DNA of 64,000 nucleotides from Patiria pectinifera (taxonomy: Eukaryota; Echinodermata; Asteroidea; Valvatida; Asterinidae), in assembly GCA_029964075.1 (NCBI GenBank), contig CM057149.1:630465-694464 (forward strand). Reading direction: 5' to 3'. The position numbers were made by a program, and so were the translations under genes. Below, in pieces: positions 47,412 through 58,410 of this stretch. Position 1 is the stretch's first letter; each line of letters begins with the position of its first letter. Below the pieces are notes generated by a model. It did not search any database and was not told where the DNA came from. It worked only from the letters and a program-made list of their open reading frames with translations.

Positions 47412-47595
47412 CACTCATAGTCATCTTTAGTACAGGAACATGGCTTAGATTGTTTGGCTTTAGGCTCATGGGCATAATTCAGTCGGCACAGGGAATCAGG
47501 TTTCACTCTTTCAAATGTTTCATTTAACCCCAGAAGACAGCCTCTCTTTTCATTCGACAGATGTGGAACCCATTCATCAAAATCTTTTTCTGTGC
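47412..47595 (-). CDS. SORT1-like: Sortilin exon D (10CC module, first half)
   Basis: Sixty full codons read TEKDFDEWVPH...EKRGCLLGLNETFERVKP...LCRL...KPCSCTKDDYE, plus TG of a cysteine codon. This aligns with the sortilin 10CC-a region (DGCILG-KE-F-R-K--S-C...CLCS-EDF-C). It supplies cysteines 2 to 5 and starts cysteine 6. NET is a possible N-glycosylation site. The acceptor ttacag|GC completes the cysteine begun in exon C, and the donor is TG|GTAAGT. The 10CC modules pack against the propeller bottom in known sortilin structures. Confidence 0.92.
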
Positions 47596-48835
47596 CTGTA
47601 AGAGCAAAAATAAGTCGTAAATATACAGAGATATTGCAAAAATATTTGCAGAGATAACACTTAAAAAACAGACACCAATTGAAACGACAGAAATGATTGA
47701 GTATCCTCAAAAAAAGAAAAAAGCAAAGAAAACGGATTTGTTTCAAACTAAAAAAAAAATCAGAGCGAACTGCTAAGTATTTTGATGTGTGTCCCATTGC
47801 TCTCGGGTAGGTGTGCCACATCTCATTTCATTTTATGTTGGTCATAGTTGCATTTTAGGACCAATCTTTGGTAAATAACTACAATGATGAAACATTTATT
47901 GTGGTATCGGGCAGAGGAAATACTAGCTGGGATGAGTCGTTGAATTTGTATTATTCACAGGTTTAAAAAAATTGTCAGTGGAAAAAAATTAAGAGGTAAA
48001 TAAATTTTTAAAAAACTGGGGAAAATTGGCCAGGGGGTGACGTGATACAATCATTGGACCAGACAAACATTTTCTTCATCGTCCTTGTCCGATAAATCCC
48101 CCTAAATATTCAAGTTATTCATTATCCCCCAAGCACATCAGCTACAGAGTGCCTGCCTTTGCAATTAGCACCTGCTTTTGAAAACCGAAGTGGGAAAATC
48201 TAAAATTTGGAGTGAAAACTTGACAGATTTTTCAAGGAACTTTCATCATGTAACTATCATATGAGCGTTTTCACAACGACTGGCTTTGGCTTCGTCTTAC
48301 AAAGATTTTTGACCCTCAACTTCTGGAACTCCAGCTACATTTTGGTGCCTGTTATGCTTCAGGAACATTCAATCGCTTGATATGAAGCCAAAAGTTGGAA
48401 TATTCCCATTTGGTTTGCCTCTCAGTGATTCTGAAGTCAGAAGAAAAGCAGAAGCCGAAGCAGAAGCCAAAGCAAAGGTTTGGAAAAACCCCTATAATGT
48501 TGCTGTGAATCATGATCAGTGCGCCTTCAATTGATGTGCATATTCATATCGTACGAATTTCTACGCGTACGATCGACCGTTATTTATATATACTAATGTA
48601 TTACTTTGACCTCAATTTGCATGTTGACGATACTTTTCAGAGTGTTTTCATAGTGATAATGTTGTAATATTCAACTATTTAAAGCCCAGAAGAAACACAC
48701 TTGCCAAAAAAGCAAAACAAAACAAACAAACCTTTTTTTTTTCACATGCCAACCGTGACTTCAAAGGACAGTGAAATTAGAGCTTATATACAACCATATA
48801 GCGCTATAAGATATAACCAAGCCTCTCTCCATTAA

Positions 48836-49342
48836 CTCTTTCAGTGCCAAAGTCGTACATGTACGAGGTATATTTGTTAGTTCAAAATCGCCAACCTCAT
48901 ACATGTACGAGGCAATGTTCATATTTAAAAATGGCCAAACCTCGTACACGTACAATGTACGAGGTAGAGTAAGCATGTTATCACAAGGGGGCGCTCTTGC
49001 TCTTTCTAATAATATCATTTTCATTCAGTTACGACCTGTATTTATTTGTTTTATTCGAGTTCTTGCGAGAGGGCGCAGCACTGACACTCGTATTTTCTGC
49101 AAAAAGTGCGGAATTCCCCTGTGTGCAAGACAGTGTTTCAGGGTGTATCACTGTGTATGTGACTACTATTGACTTTCCAATATACCAAGGATATACCAGA
49201 GAGCAACAACAACAAATTTAGTGAGTAAAACTTACTTTTTACTTTACTTTTTTTTTCTTCAGAATTTTGAACAATTAACAAAAATGCTCACAGTTGGGCA
49301 CTTTAGGGTTAAACTTTTCAAATTTCGCGGGCACTGAAAGAG
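48836..49342. mobile_element. piggyBac-like MITE
   Basis: TTAA on both sides (48832-48835, 49343-49346). The inner ends ctctttcagtgcc and ggcactgaaagag are perfect 13-bp inverted repeats. TTAA duplications with C-rich CTTT ends fit piggyBac. The left half carries three cgtacatgtacgagg-like palindromes. Non-coding, in the intron between exons C and D. Confidence 0.78.
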
Positions 49343-49825
49343 TTAACCCTTGCATTTTGTGTTACCGCACACTTTTAGGTCTTTTGCAACAAAAAAGTGA
49401 CACACACATCAGACATCACACATCAGACAGACAGACTTCCGACAGTCAGCGTACAATTTTTTAATACAGGATTCAAAACTACAAGCATCACAACCTCAAA
49501 TGCGGTATCAAATTAAAAGGGACAAAACCTTTCATTTGAGTAATGTGGCAATGATTTGGAATATGCTTATGTTATTTTTCCCCCAAAAAACTGGGGGTTT
49601 TGGTTAAAATTAAGGATTTAGCATTACCATGTTATTGTTATTAATGTTTAGATGCACATTTCCCACTCAATTTTGCATCACAAACAAAGCATGACCATCA
49701 TTGGTAATACTCCCCCCCCCCTTGATATGAGCAGTGAAAACAAACCTTTATTCAATTGGTCTACTAGTTTTATTCAAATTCAGAACAAAATTTGTGTTTC
49801 ATTGGTATTCTTCACGTCTACCTAC

Positions 49826-50010
49826 ATTCATCTTTAAGTACAGCACTGAAGTCAATGGTCACAATCCTCCATCTTCTGTCCTCTGATCCGAATCCCCAAA
49901 TGCTAACATTAAGAGAGTTGGTGCTTGGCTCTGGCAATAATCCTGTAATGCTGAATGGTTCATCACAGAACTTATATTCATTCCAACAGTGACCCTCGTC
50001 ATAAGAAAAC
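49826..50010 (-). CDS. SORT1-like: Sortilin exon C (last propeller blade, first 10CC cysteine)
   Basis: It encodes FSYDEGHCWNEYKF, LNVSIWGF and TIDFSAVLKDE, and ends with the first base of a cysteine codon. SYDEGHCW is a second Asp box. NVSIWGF is a conserved sortilin motif with a potential N-glycosylation site. Two donors are possible, GAAT|GTAGGT and TGTAG|GTAGAC. Only the first keeps the frame into exon D, making a T|GC cysteine codon at the conserved start of the 10CC module, so it sets the coordinate. The 1.65-kb intron to exon B holds a TTAA-flanked MITE and two related tandem repeats. Confidence 0.92.
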
Positions 50011-50090
50011 CTGTCCATTAAAAAGACACAAATTCATCATTGCTATTAGAGAATGCCAAATTGTTATAAGCATATCTGCATGGCACTTAA

Positions 50091-50554
50091 AGCTATAGTC
50101 CATCATTTGCTGCTATCCGAAAAGTAACTGGCATAATTATTGTTGAAAAACATACTTGGTTGAAAGATAGTAAGGGGACTAAACTCCCTGTGAAATTATT
50201 CTTTCTGGCAAGCTGTCATTTGAAGTAATCAACGATAGAAGGCCTTTCCAATGGTGCTTCTTAAGACACACCGTAGGAAATTTAAATTAGTAGTTTGTTT
50301 TATTATTCGGCAAAGCGCGCTTAAGCATTGGCATGACGCCGATGCAATCGGCTCAGTGAGAACGTGTCTCGGACGCTGAATTCAGGCCCAATTCAAAACA
50401 TGATTCAGCAACTTTTGATTTGAAATTGAGATCCTAGAATGCTGTTTTTCTCGGAATATACAGCTGAAGCTGAGCTGAAACTTCATCAGGTTAGTTGTTC
50501 AGCACCCTTCTTTAGACTTTGAGCACTCTTGTTGCTTCAAACGAACAAAATGTA
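50091..50554 (-). mobile_element. TTAA-flanked MITE family Y, copy 1 (one end lost)
   Basis: It begins agctatagtccatcatttg after TTAA and matches the copy at 57241-57751 in inverted orientation through gaacaaaatg, then stops before the second terminus. It starts 80 bp beyond exon C in the intron. Confidence 0.72.
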
Positions 50555-50693
50555 CAAATTTCTATATCTTTAAAAACCACATCATCATGAGAAGAGTATC
50601 TTTACTTAACAAGTTACTAATTGGCAGATTTATTGCAAGCCTTTACGAAGCAACTTGTTAGGTGGTTTCAACAAGCTTTGGCAAAAAAAATTA

Positions 50694-51500
50694 AAAATAG
50701 CTGGTCTCTGGTCAGACCAAAGTTCCGGAATTGATGCGGCGATGCATTTTCTTTTTTTGGGGGGGGGGGATCTTTTTTTCTTTAAGCTTGGATTTTACAG
50801 ACAAGGTGGGTACTATTTTGCTTTTTTGTGCCCTCATATACCTTAATGCCCTCCATCATTTGCCTTTGTGCCCTTCCCCATTCCTTGGTGCCCCTCATTT
50901 GCCTACATATAGGCTCCCTCCTCGTTTGCCTCAGTACCCTTTTCCTTCACATTTTCCGTACAGCCAAGGCAACTCTTTATGACTCTGGACTTTGCCTCCA
51001 AAACATTTTAAAAACAAGCCCTGCTACATTTTCAGAACAACAGAACCTGTTTTTAAACAAAACTTGGAGGCGCAATAGAGGGCACTGTAGTAGCTACTGC
51101 AGAAAATTTGGGAAAAAAAAACACTGATGCGCATGATCAAAATTGACGTGCGCGCTGACCAGAGACGGGCTATTTTTTGGGGGCCTTAGGCCCCCAAAAA
51201 AATACTCGGTCTCTGGTCAGACCAAAGTTCCGGAATTGATGCGGATTGTACAGACAAGGTGGGTACTATTTTTGCATTTTTTGGTATCCTGATGTACATT
51301 GGTGTCCTCCATAATTTGCCTTGGTGCCGTCGATCATTTGCCTTGGTGCAATTTCCCATTCCTTGGTGCTCCTTGGTACAAAAATTTGATGAGGTGCGGC
51401 AATAGAGGCTTCTGTTGGAGCTACCGTGGAAAATTTTGGGGAAAAAAGGATTGATGCGCATGATTAAAATCGACGCGCGCGCTGACCAGCGACCAAGTCT
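50694..51500 (+). repeat. Two adjacent related repeats
   Basis: Copies start at 50701 and 51208 with ctctggtcagaccaaagttc and cggaattgatgcgg, share acaaggtgggtactattttt, and end in cgcgctgaccag(a/c)g. Each carries imperfect ttggtgccctccat units. The ends ggtctctggtcag and ctgaccagagac are inverted, suggesting a small TIR element present twice head to tail. It lies between exons B and C. Confidence 0.7.
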
Positions 51501-51660
51501 TTTTTTCCCTTTTTTTTTTGGCTTATGGTTCTTTTTTTTCGACTGAAGGAAGCAAAACTTGAGGTTTTGCAAATGCAATTTACAGAACATACCAAGTCTC
51601 ACTATGCAGCTGTTAGGAATTTTAAATTTAGGTTTGTAAGAAGATGAAAGTAATTCTTAC

Positions 51661-51829
51661 TTGATAGTATTGGTGACATCCTGTTCGGCAGATATAGCCA
51701 GCAAAAGACCACCATGGTTTGTTACAGTGTAGTGATGGGGGCCAGATAATGCTTTTGTCCAGTTGTAACCACCATCATTTGAAATGAAAACATCAGGAGG
51801 ATGTGTCTCCAAAGCATCGGCGACATTTC
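51661..51829 (-). CDS. SORT1-like: Sortilin exon B (Asp-box exon)
   Basis: This exon has 55 full codons with the split glycine and lysine at its ends. It encodes PPDVFISNDGGYNWTKALSG and then HHYTVTNHGGLLLAI, matching the sortilin pattern PDVYIS-DGGYSWTK-L-GPHYYT...GG. SNDGGYNW is a canonical Asp box (S-x-D-x-G-x-x-W), the turn motif of VPS10 propeller blades. The acceptor is caaatag|GA and the donor is AA|GTAAGA. In VPS10 receptors this part of the ten-bladed propeller contributes to ligand and propeptide binding; that role is family knowledge, not seen here. Confidence 0.93.
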
Positions 51830-51971
51830 CTATTTGTTGAAAAAGTGAATTCATTGTTACCTGAAGTACAAAGGATACTCAATTTCTTTTTAATTGTGTA
51901 GCTTAACTGAATACTTTAGTTTGACTGAACAACTGCTAGTTAAAAAAGTAATAACAATAATTATTACCAGC

Positions 51972-52175
51972 AATGGGTCATTAGGGAGACTTTCCCATAG
52001 ACTTATTCAAACTTAAATGTGCCCTAACCTAATATTCCCTTGTCCTTTTTCCACGAATTTCGGTACGTTTACTAATTAAACCACGAGCAACAAATGTAAC
52101 CTAATTGTGTCAGGAAATTTGGCCTCTAAAGGGGAGGCTGTGCCATTAGGGAGACAGATATGTGTCTCCCTAATG
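51972..52175. mobile_element. Short MITE with GTCATTAGGGAGAC ends
   Basis: gtcattagggagac near 51977 and gtctccctaatgac near 52160 are perfect inverses about 200 bp apart. A further partial gtgtctcccttatgg follows at 52218. Non-coding. Confidence 0.65.
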
Positions 52176-52274
52176 ACCGGTGTTTCCTCACTATCGAAGA
52201 AATTATGATAACGTGTCTCCCTTATGGTACATTTAGTAATATATAACCAGGTACTAAGGATGAACTTGATGAAG

Positions 52275-52613
52275 GATAGAGGGAGCTGATCTCCAATGTG
52301 TAGGATGTATGGAGAGAAAGAGGAGGCTTTATTTCATTTAGTTTGTGAAAGCAGCAAGATGGCACAGACGGAATACAAGGAGAGGCACAACAAGTTAGCC
52401 AGGGTGATCCACTGGGATGTTTGCCAAAAACGGGGGGTCAAGGTCAAGGACAAGTGGTGGGAGCACGTTCCGGAGGTGGTTCTGGAAACTGAGGAGGTGA
52501 AGGTTCTCTGGGATTTCAACATTCAGACTGACCATGTTGTAGAGCATAGGTGGCCGGATGTTGTTGTCCTAGATCATGTAGATAAGAATGCGAAGATGTG
52601 CTTATGCGGATAA
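52275..52613 (+). mobile_element. LINE fragment (C-terminal end)
   Basis: An open frame reads CRMYGEKEEALFHLVCESSK, MAQTEYKERHNKLARVIHWD, VKDKWWEHVPEVVLE and VLWDFNIQTDHVVEHRWPD. The C-x2-GE-E...H-x3-C knuckle followed by HW and the WDF-IQ-D--IEHR-PD tail is the standard end of a widespread invertebrate LINE family. No RT precedes it. It is antisense to sortilin, in the intron between exons A and B. Confidence 0.75.
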
Positions 52614-52864
52614 GCATAAGATCTCTCATCTCGTTTTGGGTATTGCAAATAATAATAATAATAATAATAGGCATTTATAGAATGCAAACATATCCACCGT
52701 AAAGTGCTCAAGGCCCTATACACATACAAGCAAAACAACAACAAAAATAAGAAAACAAAATCAACATGCATCAAATCTAATCATAATTCAACGGGTGATT
52801 GATAATTTTGTGGCATAAGGAAGAAGGAGGTGAGCTATACAGTTTTGACTAATATTGTGAGCAG

Positions 52865-53315
52865 TTCAACTTGTTGAATAATTACACAGAAAGTTTGAAG
52901 TTATCTTTTCTTGTTTTTCTGGTTTTTTTAATCTTTTCTTGTTCGGCATGTCAATTATTCTGTTACAGATAATTAAACCTTGACAGTCACCATTTCTTGA
53001 GAATTAAACCTTGAAAATGAAAAAAATATGGAAAAATCAGCCATCGTGTCCAAATGTCCAAGGTGTCAGCTCGTTGGGCCCCGAAGCTCCTTGAACCTGA
53101 TCAGAAACGGACTCGGCACAACCTTTCAAGGGACAATGTTGCCATTTTTTAGTTTGTTTGTTCCTTTTTTTCGTTCAATCAAATTTTTCCATTTCTCCAT
53201 TTTCAAGGTTTAATTCTAAGGAACCAGTGACTATCAAGGTTTAATTATCCGTAACAGAAAAACAAGAACAGATAATAACTTCAAACTTTCTCTGTAATCA
53301 ACTTGCACACTATAG
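52865..53315. mobile_element. MITE with ~150-bp inverted arms
   Basis: The left arm (agtttgaagttatc, ttgttttctg-like, ccttgacagtcacc, gaattaaaccttgaaaatg) pairs with cattttcaaggtttaattct, ccagtgactatcaagg and cttcaaactttctctg on the right. No coding capacity. Confidence 0.65.
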
Positions 53316-53399
53316 TATAATCATCGCCATCTATATTAGGCCACGAACTTATCGATCACCCCTCGTAGCTCTTAATTTGCCAGATAAGGGGGAAGAGGC

Positions 53400-54480
53400 A
53401 TATAAGCAATGCATGACAGTGCATCTACATGTATGTGCCATGCTCAAGGATTAGTTGTTCGAGAGCAGAGAAACTGATAGCTCATTGTTGTTTGCCTACA
53501 TGAACAGATCTCTATGTGATAGGACAATCAGTGTGAATAACACCTGCACTATGTTGGGCCAAGGTGTCTATTCTGTCGAGATGATGTTCCCTCAAGTTAA
53601 AGCTGGCTCTGGAAAATATGTTGCTCTGAGTGTGACTCTGTTCTGGATACACCATTGAAACGATCTCCATGATAAGAGTTGGGCTGACCCAGTGCCTCCC
53701 TTGCAATTTATATACAACACTCATCATTAAGCCACTGATTAGATGAAAACGAGGCTACTGAAGGAGATCTGAAATGGCTTCGTCATGTCCCAAGTCTGGA
53801 TTCAGACCTTGAGTGACCACCGGAAAATCCAAGTCAGTCCTGATGTCGAGCGGGCGCGTGTGTCACGCCGCTATTTCCTCACACAGTCCAGCGGGCAGCG
53901 GTGTCACTAATGCAGAGATTGAGACCGGTCACCTTGGGAGAAAATACCTCACGATCCCATAGTACGGCGCATATAGCACTGTGAAATGCCCACCAGGAAC
54001 GCTGTAGAAAACTCAGAAAATATGACCATGTATGGAGCTAAAAACTTGAGTCTCACCCGAAAAATGTTTGTGACCACATAGCTGTAGTAGCGTTGCTAAA
54101 ACGTGATGACTATGCCGGTGTTGTTATTGCTAAAATGTGATGACTTTGGTGTTGGTGGTGCCCTGCCTCTGTGACCAGGCGTGGATGATCGTATAACCAA
54201 CTGACCCATAGGTGTCGTACGCCAGACCCCCGCTGTCCTGCAAGCACATGTGGTCGTGAGGTGTGCAAGCGTTCAAGTGACATCCGAATCCTTTGCTTGT
54301 ACGTGCTCTCGTAGGCTATCAGACATGTGCGAGATTTCCTGGGGAGTAGACCTAGCACTGCTTCGAAGGCACTGCTCCCGAGGTATTTCGGAATGTCAAA
54401 CCTCAGGAATTAGACCCGGTTTGCTGCGATAGAAATATTACGCTTGGAAAGCTGGAGGAGGTGTACTCAATGAATCATAC
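53400..54480. other. Unassigned stretch
   Basis: No recognised protein. It is a little more GC-rich than its surroundings around 53760-54430 and may belong with the transposon-like protein remnant that follows. Confidence 0.35.
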
Positions 54481-55160
54481 AGCTTGAGCTTGAGAGGTTT
54501 TGGGGTTTTTTTTGGTACATCCGCCATTGTTGTAAGCAAAGAGAAATATGGCTTTTATAGCACAATACAGAACAAGCCCACAACAAACCGGCATCGACCC
54601 TGTACCGTCATGTTTGCTGGGTACTTGGCCTACCGGTATGTGTTCTCGGGGAGGACTACACCAGTGCTTTCAAGGGCAAGGGGAAGGTGGCACCACTGAA
54701 GAAGCTTCAGTAGAACACCAAGTTCCACAAAGCTTTCAAGCAAATCACATTTGCAATATCAGCACATTTGCAATATCAACAATTATAGCTGCTCAGGGAG
54801 AGGACCACAAGCTTAACTGCAAGAGGAAGGTTGACATGGTACGCCTGCCATCCAGCATAACTCACTCATCCCTCATGTGCAGCGCGTCAACCACCGTGTG
54901 GCCGGCTACAGGCGTGCTGCTGACCTTAATTTTGAGGCTCCCAAAACGTATGATGAGGGTCAAAGGTGGCTGAAGACAGTTGAGGGGGTACTGGAGCATG
55001 TCTGGTCAATTGGCCCTATCTTGCTCCCATCACTCGTTGATCTGTTGGACACTGATGCTGCTGAAAATGAAGAGGGCCAGCAAAAGAGCGAAGTGGAAAG
55101 TGGTATCCTAAAGAGGCTATCGAGATTGACGAAGATTATGTTTTCATTGATGACGAAGAT
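54480..55160 (+). pseudogene. Decayed C-terminus of a transposon-associated protein (tentative)
   Basis: Across two frames it reads SAIVVSKEKYGFYSTIQNKP, then (after a shift) HVQRVNHRVAGYRRAADLNF, EAPKTYDEGQRWLKTVEG and LEHVWSIGPILLPSLVDLLD. The pattern LP...(L/I)-H--R-nyq...W-RA---P--P-P---GW....G.LE--W--g-ilP--lvdll is one I associate with an uncharacterised, repeat-borne protein common in cnidarian and marine-invertebrate genomes. The assignment is from memory and uncertain. Frameshifts make it non-functional. Confidence 0.4.
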
Positions 55161-56235
55161 TTCCCTAAGACTTCATCATGTGACATGTGACGTCATATTA
55201 AAAGTGCATATTTTGAAGGCCAATATCTACAGAACTACCGGTCTGACTGGGTTGAAACTTGTTATGTACCTAAAACGGGATGTGTTATAGATGAACATTT
55301 AAGTGACGTCACGATGACGTCATCACGTGAAAAGTGACGTCATATTAAATGTGCATATTTTAAAGGCCAATATCTACAGAACTACAGGTCTGAATGGGTC
55401 GACACTTGGTATGTACCTAAACTGGGAAGTGTTATAGATGAAAACTTAAGTGACATCACAATGACATCAACACGTGACCTCATATTGTTGAAGGCCAATA
55501 TCTACAGAAAAACAAGTCTGGTTGGATTAAAACTTGGTGTGTACCAAGACCGGGATGTGTTATAGATGAAAATTCAAGTGACGTGACAATGACGTCATCA
55601 TGTGACATGTGGCCTCATATTAAAAGTGCATATTTTTAAGGCAAATATCTACAAAACTGCAGGTCTGATTGGGTTAAAATTTGGTATGAACCTAAACCGG
55701 GATGTGTTATAGTTAAAAACTCAAGTGATGTCACGATGACTTCATCATGTGACATGTGACGTCATATTAAAAGTGCATATGTTGAAGGCCAATGTCTACA
55801 GAACTACCGGTCCGACTGGGTTGAAACTTGTTATGTACCTAAAACGGGATGTGTTATAGATGAACATTTAAGTGACGTCACGATGACGTCATCACGTGAC
55901 ATGTGACATCACATTAAAAGTGCAAATTGTGAAGGCCAATGGGGTTGAAACTTTGGATGTACCCTAAAACAGGATGTGTTATAGATGAAACTTCAAGTGA
56001 CGCCACGGTGACGTAATCATGTGACATGTGAGGTCACATTAAAAGTAGATATTTTGAAGGCATATATCGACAGGACAACATGTCCCATTGGGTTGAAAGT
56101 TAGTATGTACCTAGATCGGGATGTGTTATAAATGAAAATTGAAATGAGCTCATGATGACGTTATTTAGTGATATGTGATGGCCTATCAAAGGTGCATATT
56201 TTGAAGGCCAATATCTACAGAACTCTATTTGTCCT
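55155..56235 (+). repeat. ~140-bp satellite with CRE-like TGACGTCA sites
   Basis: About eight tandem monomers of roughly 125-150 bp. Each contains tcatattaaaagtgcatatt, gaaggccaatatctacagaa, gggttgaaacttg and gggatgtgttatagatgaa, with junctions rich in gtgacgtcacgatgacgtca. Monomers begin near 55187, 55334, 55474, 55608, 55756, 55900, 56024 and 56170. Intact TGACGTCA palindromes survive in several. Confidence 0.88.
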
Positions 56236-56920
56236 GATCACTCTACCGCACATCATATCAGTCTTACATGACATATAACTATACAATAACAAAATTACCA
56301 AAACAGCCGTATGTTTGTACACAAACATACTTAAATTTAGTTACTCTTGTAACTCGAGCAATCATCCAAAGAACGCAAAACATGCTATTCTGTGTTATCT
56401 TATCTTTTATTATCACATCTCTGAACAAAATTTGGAAAAAAGAAGAAGTACTCAATTTACAGGTGCTAAAACCAAGTCTGCTGTTAAGAAAAAAAGACAA
56501 AGCTAGGATAGCGTACATGCTGCAGGGCATTGGTGATGTTGGTGGAATTTCTTACATTTCTTATTTTAAAAAAAATTAATTCTTGTTTGAAGAACTATTT
56601 TCTTGTCTCACTGCCTAGAAAATTTTTTAGGGAGTGACACAAGAACAATTTTCTTAAAATTTTTACATTTTAAAACTACCATTTTTAACTGAAGGGTGAT
56701 TTATGAGTAGGCAGGCAGGCGATTATCTGCGATGAGTCTTTATGTGGGAGAGAAATCCAATGTACGAGGTACGTTGTCTCCCACAGGTGCTACATGATGG
56801 CAAAGACTCCCCAGAGGTTGTCCCTGTTTTCCTCTCTCTTTCTCTCCTCTCTCTTTCTCTCCTCTCACTGGTGGCTGCTGCTCTCCTCTGTTCAAACATC
56901 TCTGTGCCCTTGGCACCGAC
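56236..56920. other. Unassigned stretch
   Basis: A 103-codon frame (56268-56579) shows no known similarity. A ctctctttctctcct tract lies at 56830-56870. Confidence 0.4.
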
Positions 56921-57240
56921 TTACTGCCAGAGGAACCCGTCCTGAGCACAAGCTTCCCAGGAGCAAATGGCCTTCAGTCTGTCCTTGTACCTCTTGTATG
57001 GTCCACCTTGTGCGTGATGGCCTTCTTTATAAAGCTGACCATACAGAAGGATCTTGGGATTTCGGGTATCATCCATACGAACAACATAGCCTGACCAACA
57101 AAGCTGGCTCTTGATAAGCAAGCATTCAATGCTTGAAAGACCACACCGTTCAAGGACTTGCAAGTTTGAGACCCAGTCTTGCCACTTGACGTTGAGTAGC
57201 TGTAGTAGGCAACGTTGGTGAAACTGCTCAAGTTGCTTAA
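56921..57240 (-). mobile_element. LINE Z, C-terminal segment
   Basis: Reads KQLEQFHQRCLLQLLNVKWQ, VLERCGLSSIECLLIKSQLC, WSGYVVRMDDTRNPKILLYG and PYKRYKDRLKAIC. This is the end of an APE-type LINE (…LR-i--ikW-d--sn-evl-R-gl-siE--l---qLrW-GHv-RM-d-R-Pk). The frame continues across MITE Y into 57752-57870 and belongs to the same element as 60957-62030. Confidence 0.82.
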
Positions 57241-57751
57241 AGCTATAGTCCATCATTTGTAATTAGTGCATTTTGTTCGTTTGAAGCAACAAAAGTGTTC
57301 AAAATCTAATGAAGGATACTGAACAACTAACCTGATGAAGTTTCAGCTAAGCTTCAGCTGTACATTCCGAGAAAAGCAGCATTCTAAGATCTCAATTTCA
57401 AATCAAAAGTTACTGAATCATGTTTTGAATTGTTTTGAAATGCAGCTATACGTGGCGTCGCGCACTGATCCGACGAATTATAACAACCGCGCGTGCGTGT
57501 GCGTCGTTCCAACACTTGTGCGCGCTGCGCTGAATAACAAAACGAACTACTAATTTAAATTTTCCTACGGTGCTTCTTAAGAATCACCGTTGGAAATGCC
57601 TTCTTTCGTTGATTACTTCAAAATGACAGCTTTCCAGAAAGAATAATTTCACAGGGAGTTTAGTTCCCTTACTATCTTTCAACCAAGTTTGTTTTTCAAC
57701 AGTAATTACGCCAGTTACTTTTCGGATGGCTGCAAATGATGGACTATAGCT
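57241..57751 (+). mobile_element. TTAA-flanked MITE family Y, copy 2 (complete)
   Basis: agctatagtccatcatttg and its exact inverse bound 511 bp, with TTAA on both sides. It lies within a LINE: removing it and one TTAA restores the minus-strand frame TYRHHIKQLEQFHQRC, which proves the boundaries and the duplication. Confidence 0.9.
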
Positions 57752-57870
57752 TTAATATGGTGCCTATATGTGGTCCGAGTTTCACAGCAGTAAAGCAGTG
57801 TGCTAAGTACAACAGCCTTGTACATGGCACTTTGGGGTTGAGCTTGATGCCATGGTCTTTTCAAAAGAAA
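57752..57870 (-). mobile_element. LINE Z, short segment between insertions
   Basis: Reads SAMYKAVVLSTLLYCCETRT and YRHHI, directly upstream of the KQLEQF segment once MITE Y is removed. It is bounded on the other side by an L2-like fragment. Confidence 0.78.
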
Positions 57871-58310
57871 AATAATAATCAGGAAATCTGGAGATAGGAA
57901 TTGATATTCCTCTTTAAAGAGGCTAGAATGAGAATGGAGGGAAACAGCCACTAGGCAAGGAATTCCAAAGAGATACAGAGCGTGGGAAAAAGCTATTATA
58001 GTAGCTCTTTGTTCTACATCTTGGCACAGCTAAAGTGTATGGGTGAGAGGAAGCAGAGAGCCTGGTTGCACGCTCACACACCTTGACATGAGGAACCAAG
58101 TCAAACAAACTGGTGGGACAATTTCCATGGAAATATCTGTAGAACAGACTGAAGATGGTTACTGACCTACGGTGAGAAAGGGTTGTAATGATGAGCCCAA
58201 CTCTTCACCAACCACATAAACAATTCGCTTCTGCATCCGATCTAATAGAGATAAATGGCAGGCAGAAGCTCTGGCCGATATGTGGGAACAGTATTCCATC
58301 AGGGGAAGTA
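57870..58310 (-). mobile_element. L2-like LINE C-terminal fragment
   Basis: Reads LPLMEYCSHISARASACHLS, LLDRMQKRIVY, then (shifted near 58163) SVTIFSLFYRYFHGNCPTSL, FDLVPHVKVCERATRLSASS and SVSLWNSLPSGCFP. This is a standard L2-type ending, from a different family from the LINE Z sequence on both sides. It has replaced or displaced the LINE Z reverse-transcriptase core, which is missing. Confidence 0.75.
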
Positions 58311-58410
58311 TAGCAGGTCGAGTAGCTTGTTAATTTCTGGGTTATTTTCATCAAACCAGTCTCTGTGAATTCTCTCAACAAATCCAAGGGTGTCAGATGA
58401 TATCGTATAG
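58311..58410 (-). mobile_element. LINE Z, linker segment
   Basis: Reads SDTLGFVERIHRDWFDENNP-EINKLLD over one frameshift, the usual DWFDEN--EI--LL linker between endonuclease and RT. It joins WLIFRDLLYD at 60957-61010 when the hAT element is removed with one copy of TCGTATAG. Confidence 0.78.

Noticed and set aside
49822..49825. Alternative donor TGTAG|GTAGAC for sortilin exon C
   Set aside because: It breaks the reading frame into exon D; GAAT|GTAGGT keeps it and restores the conserved cysteine.
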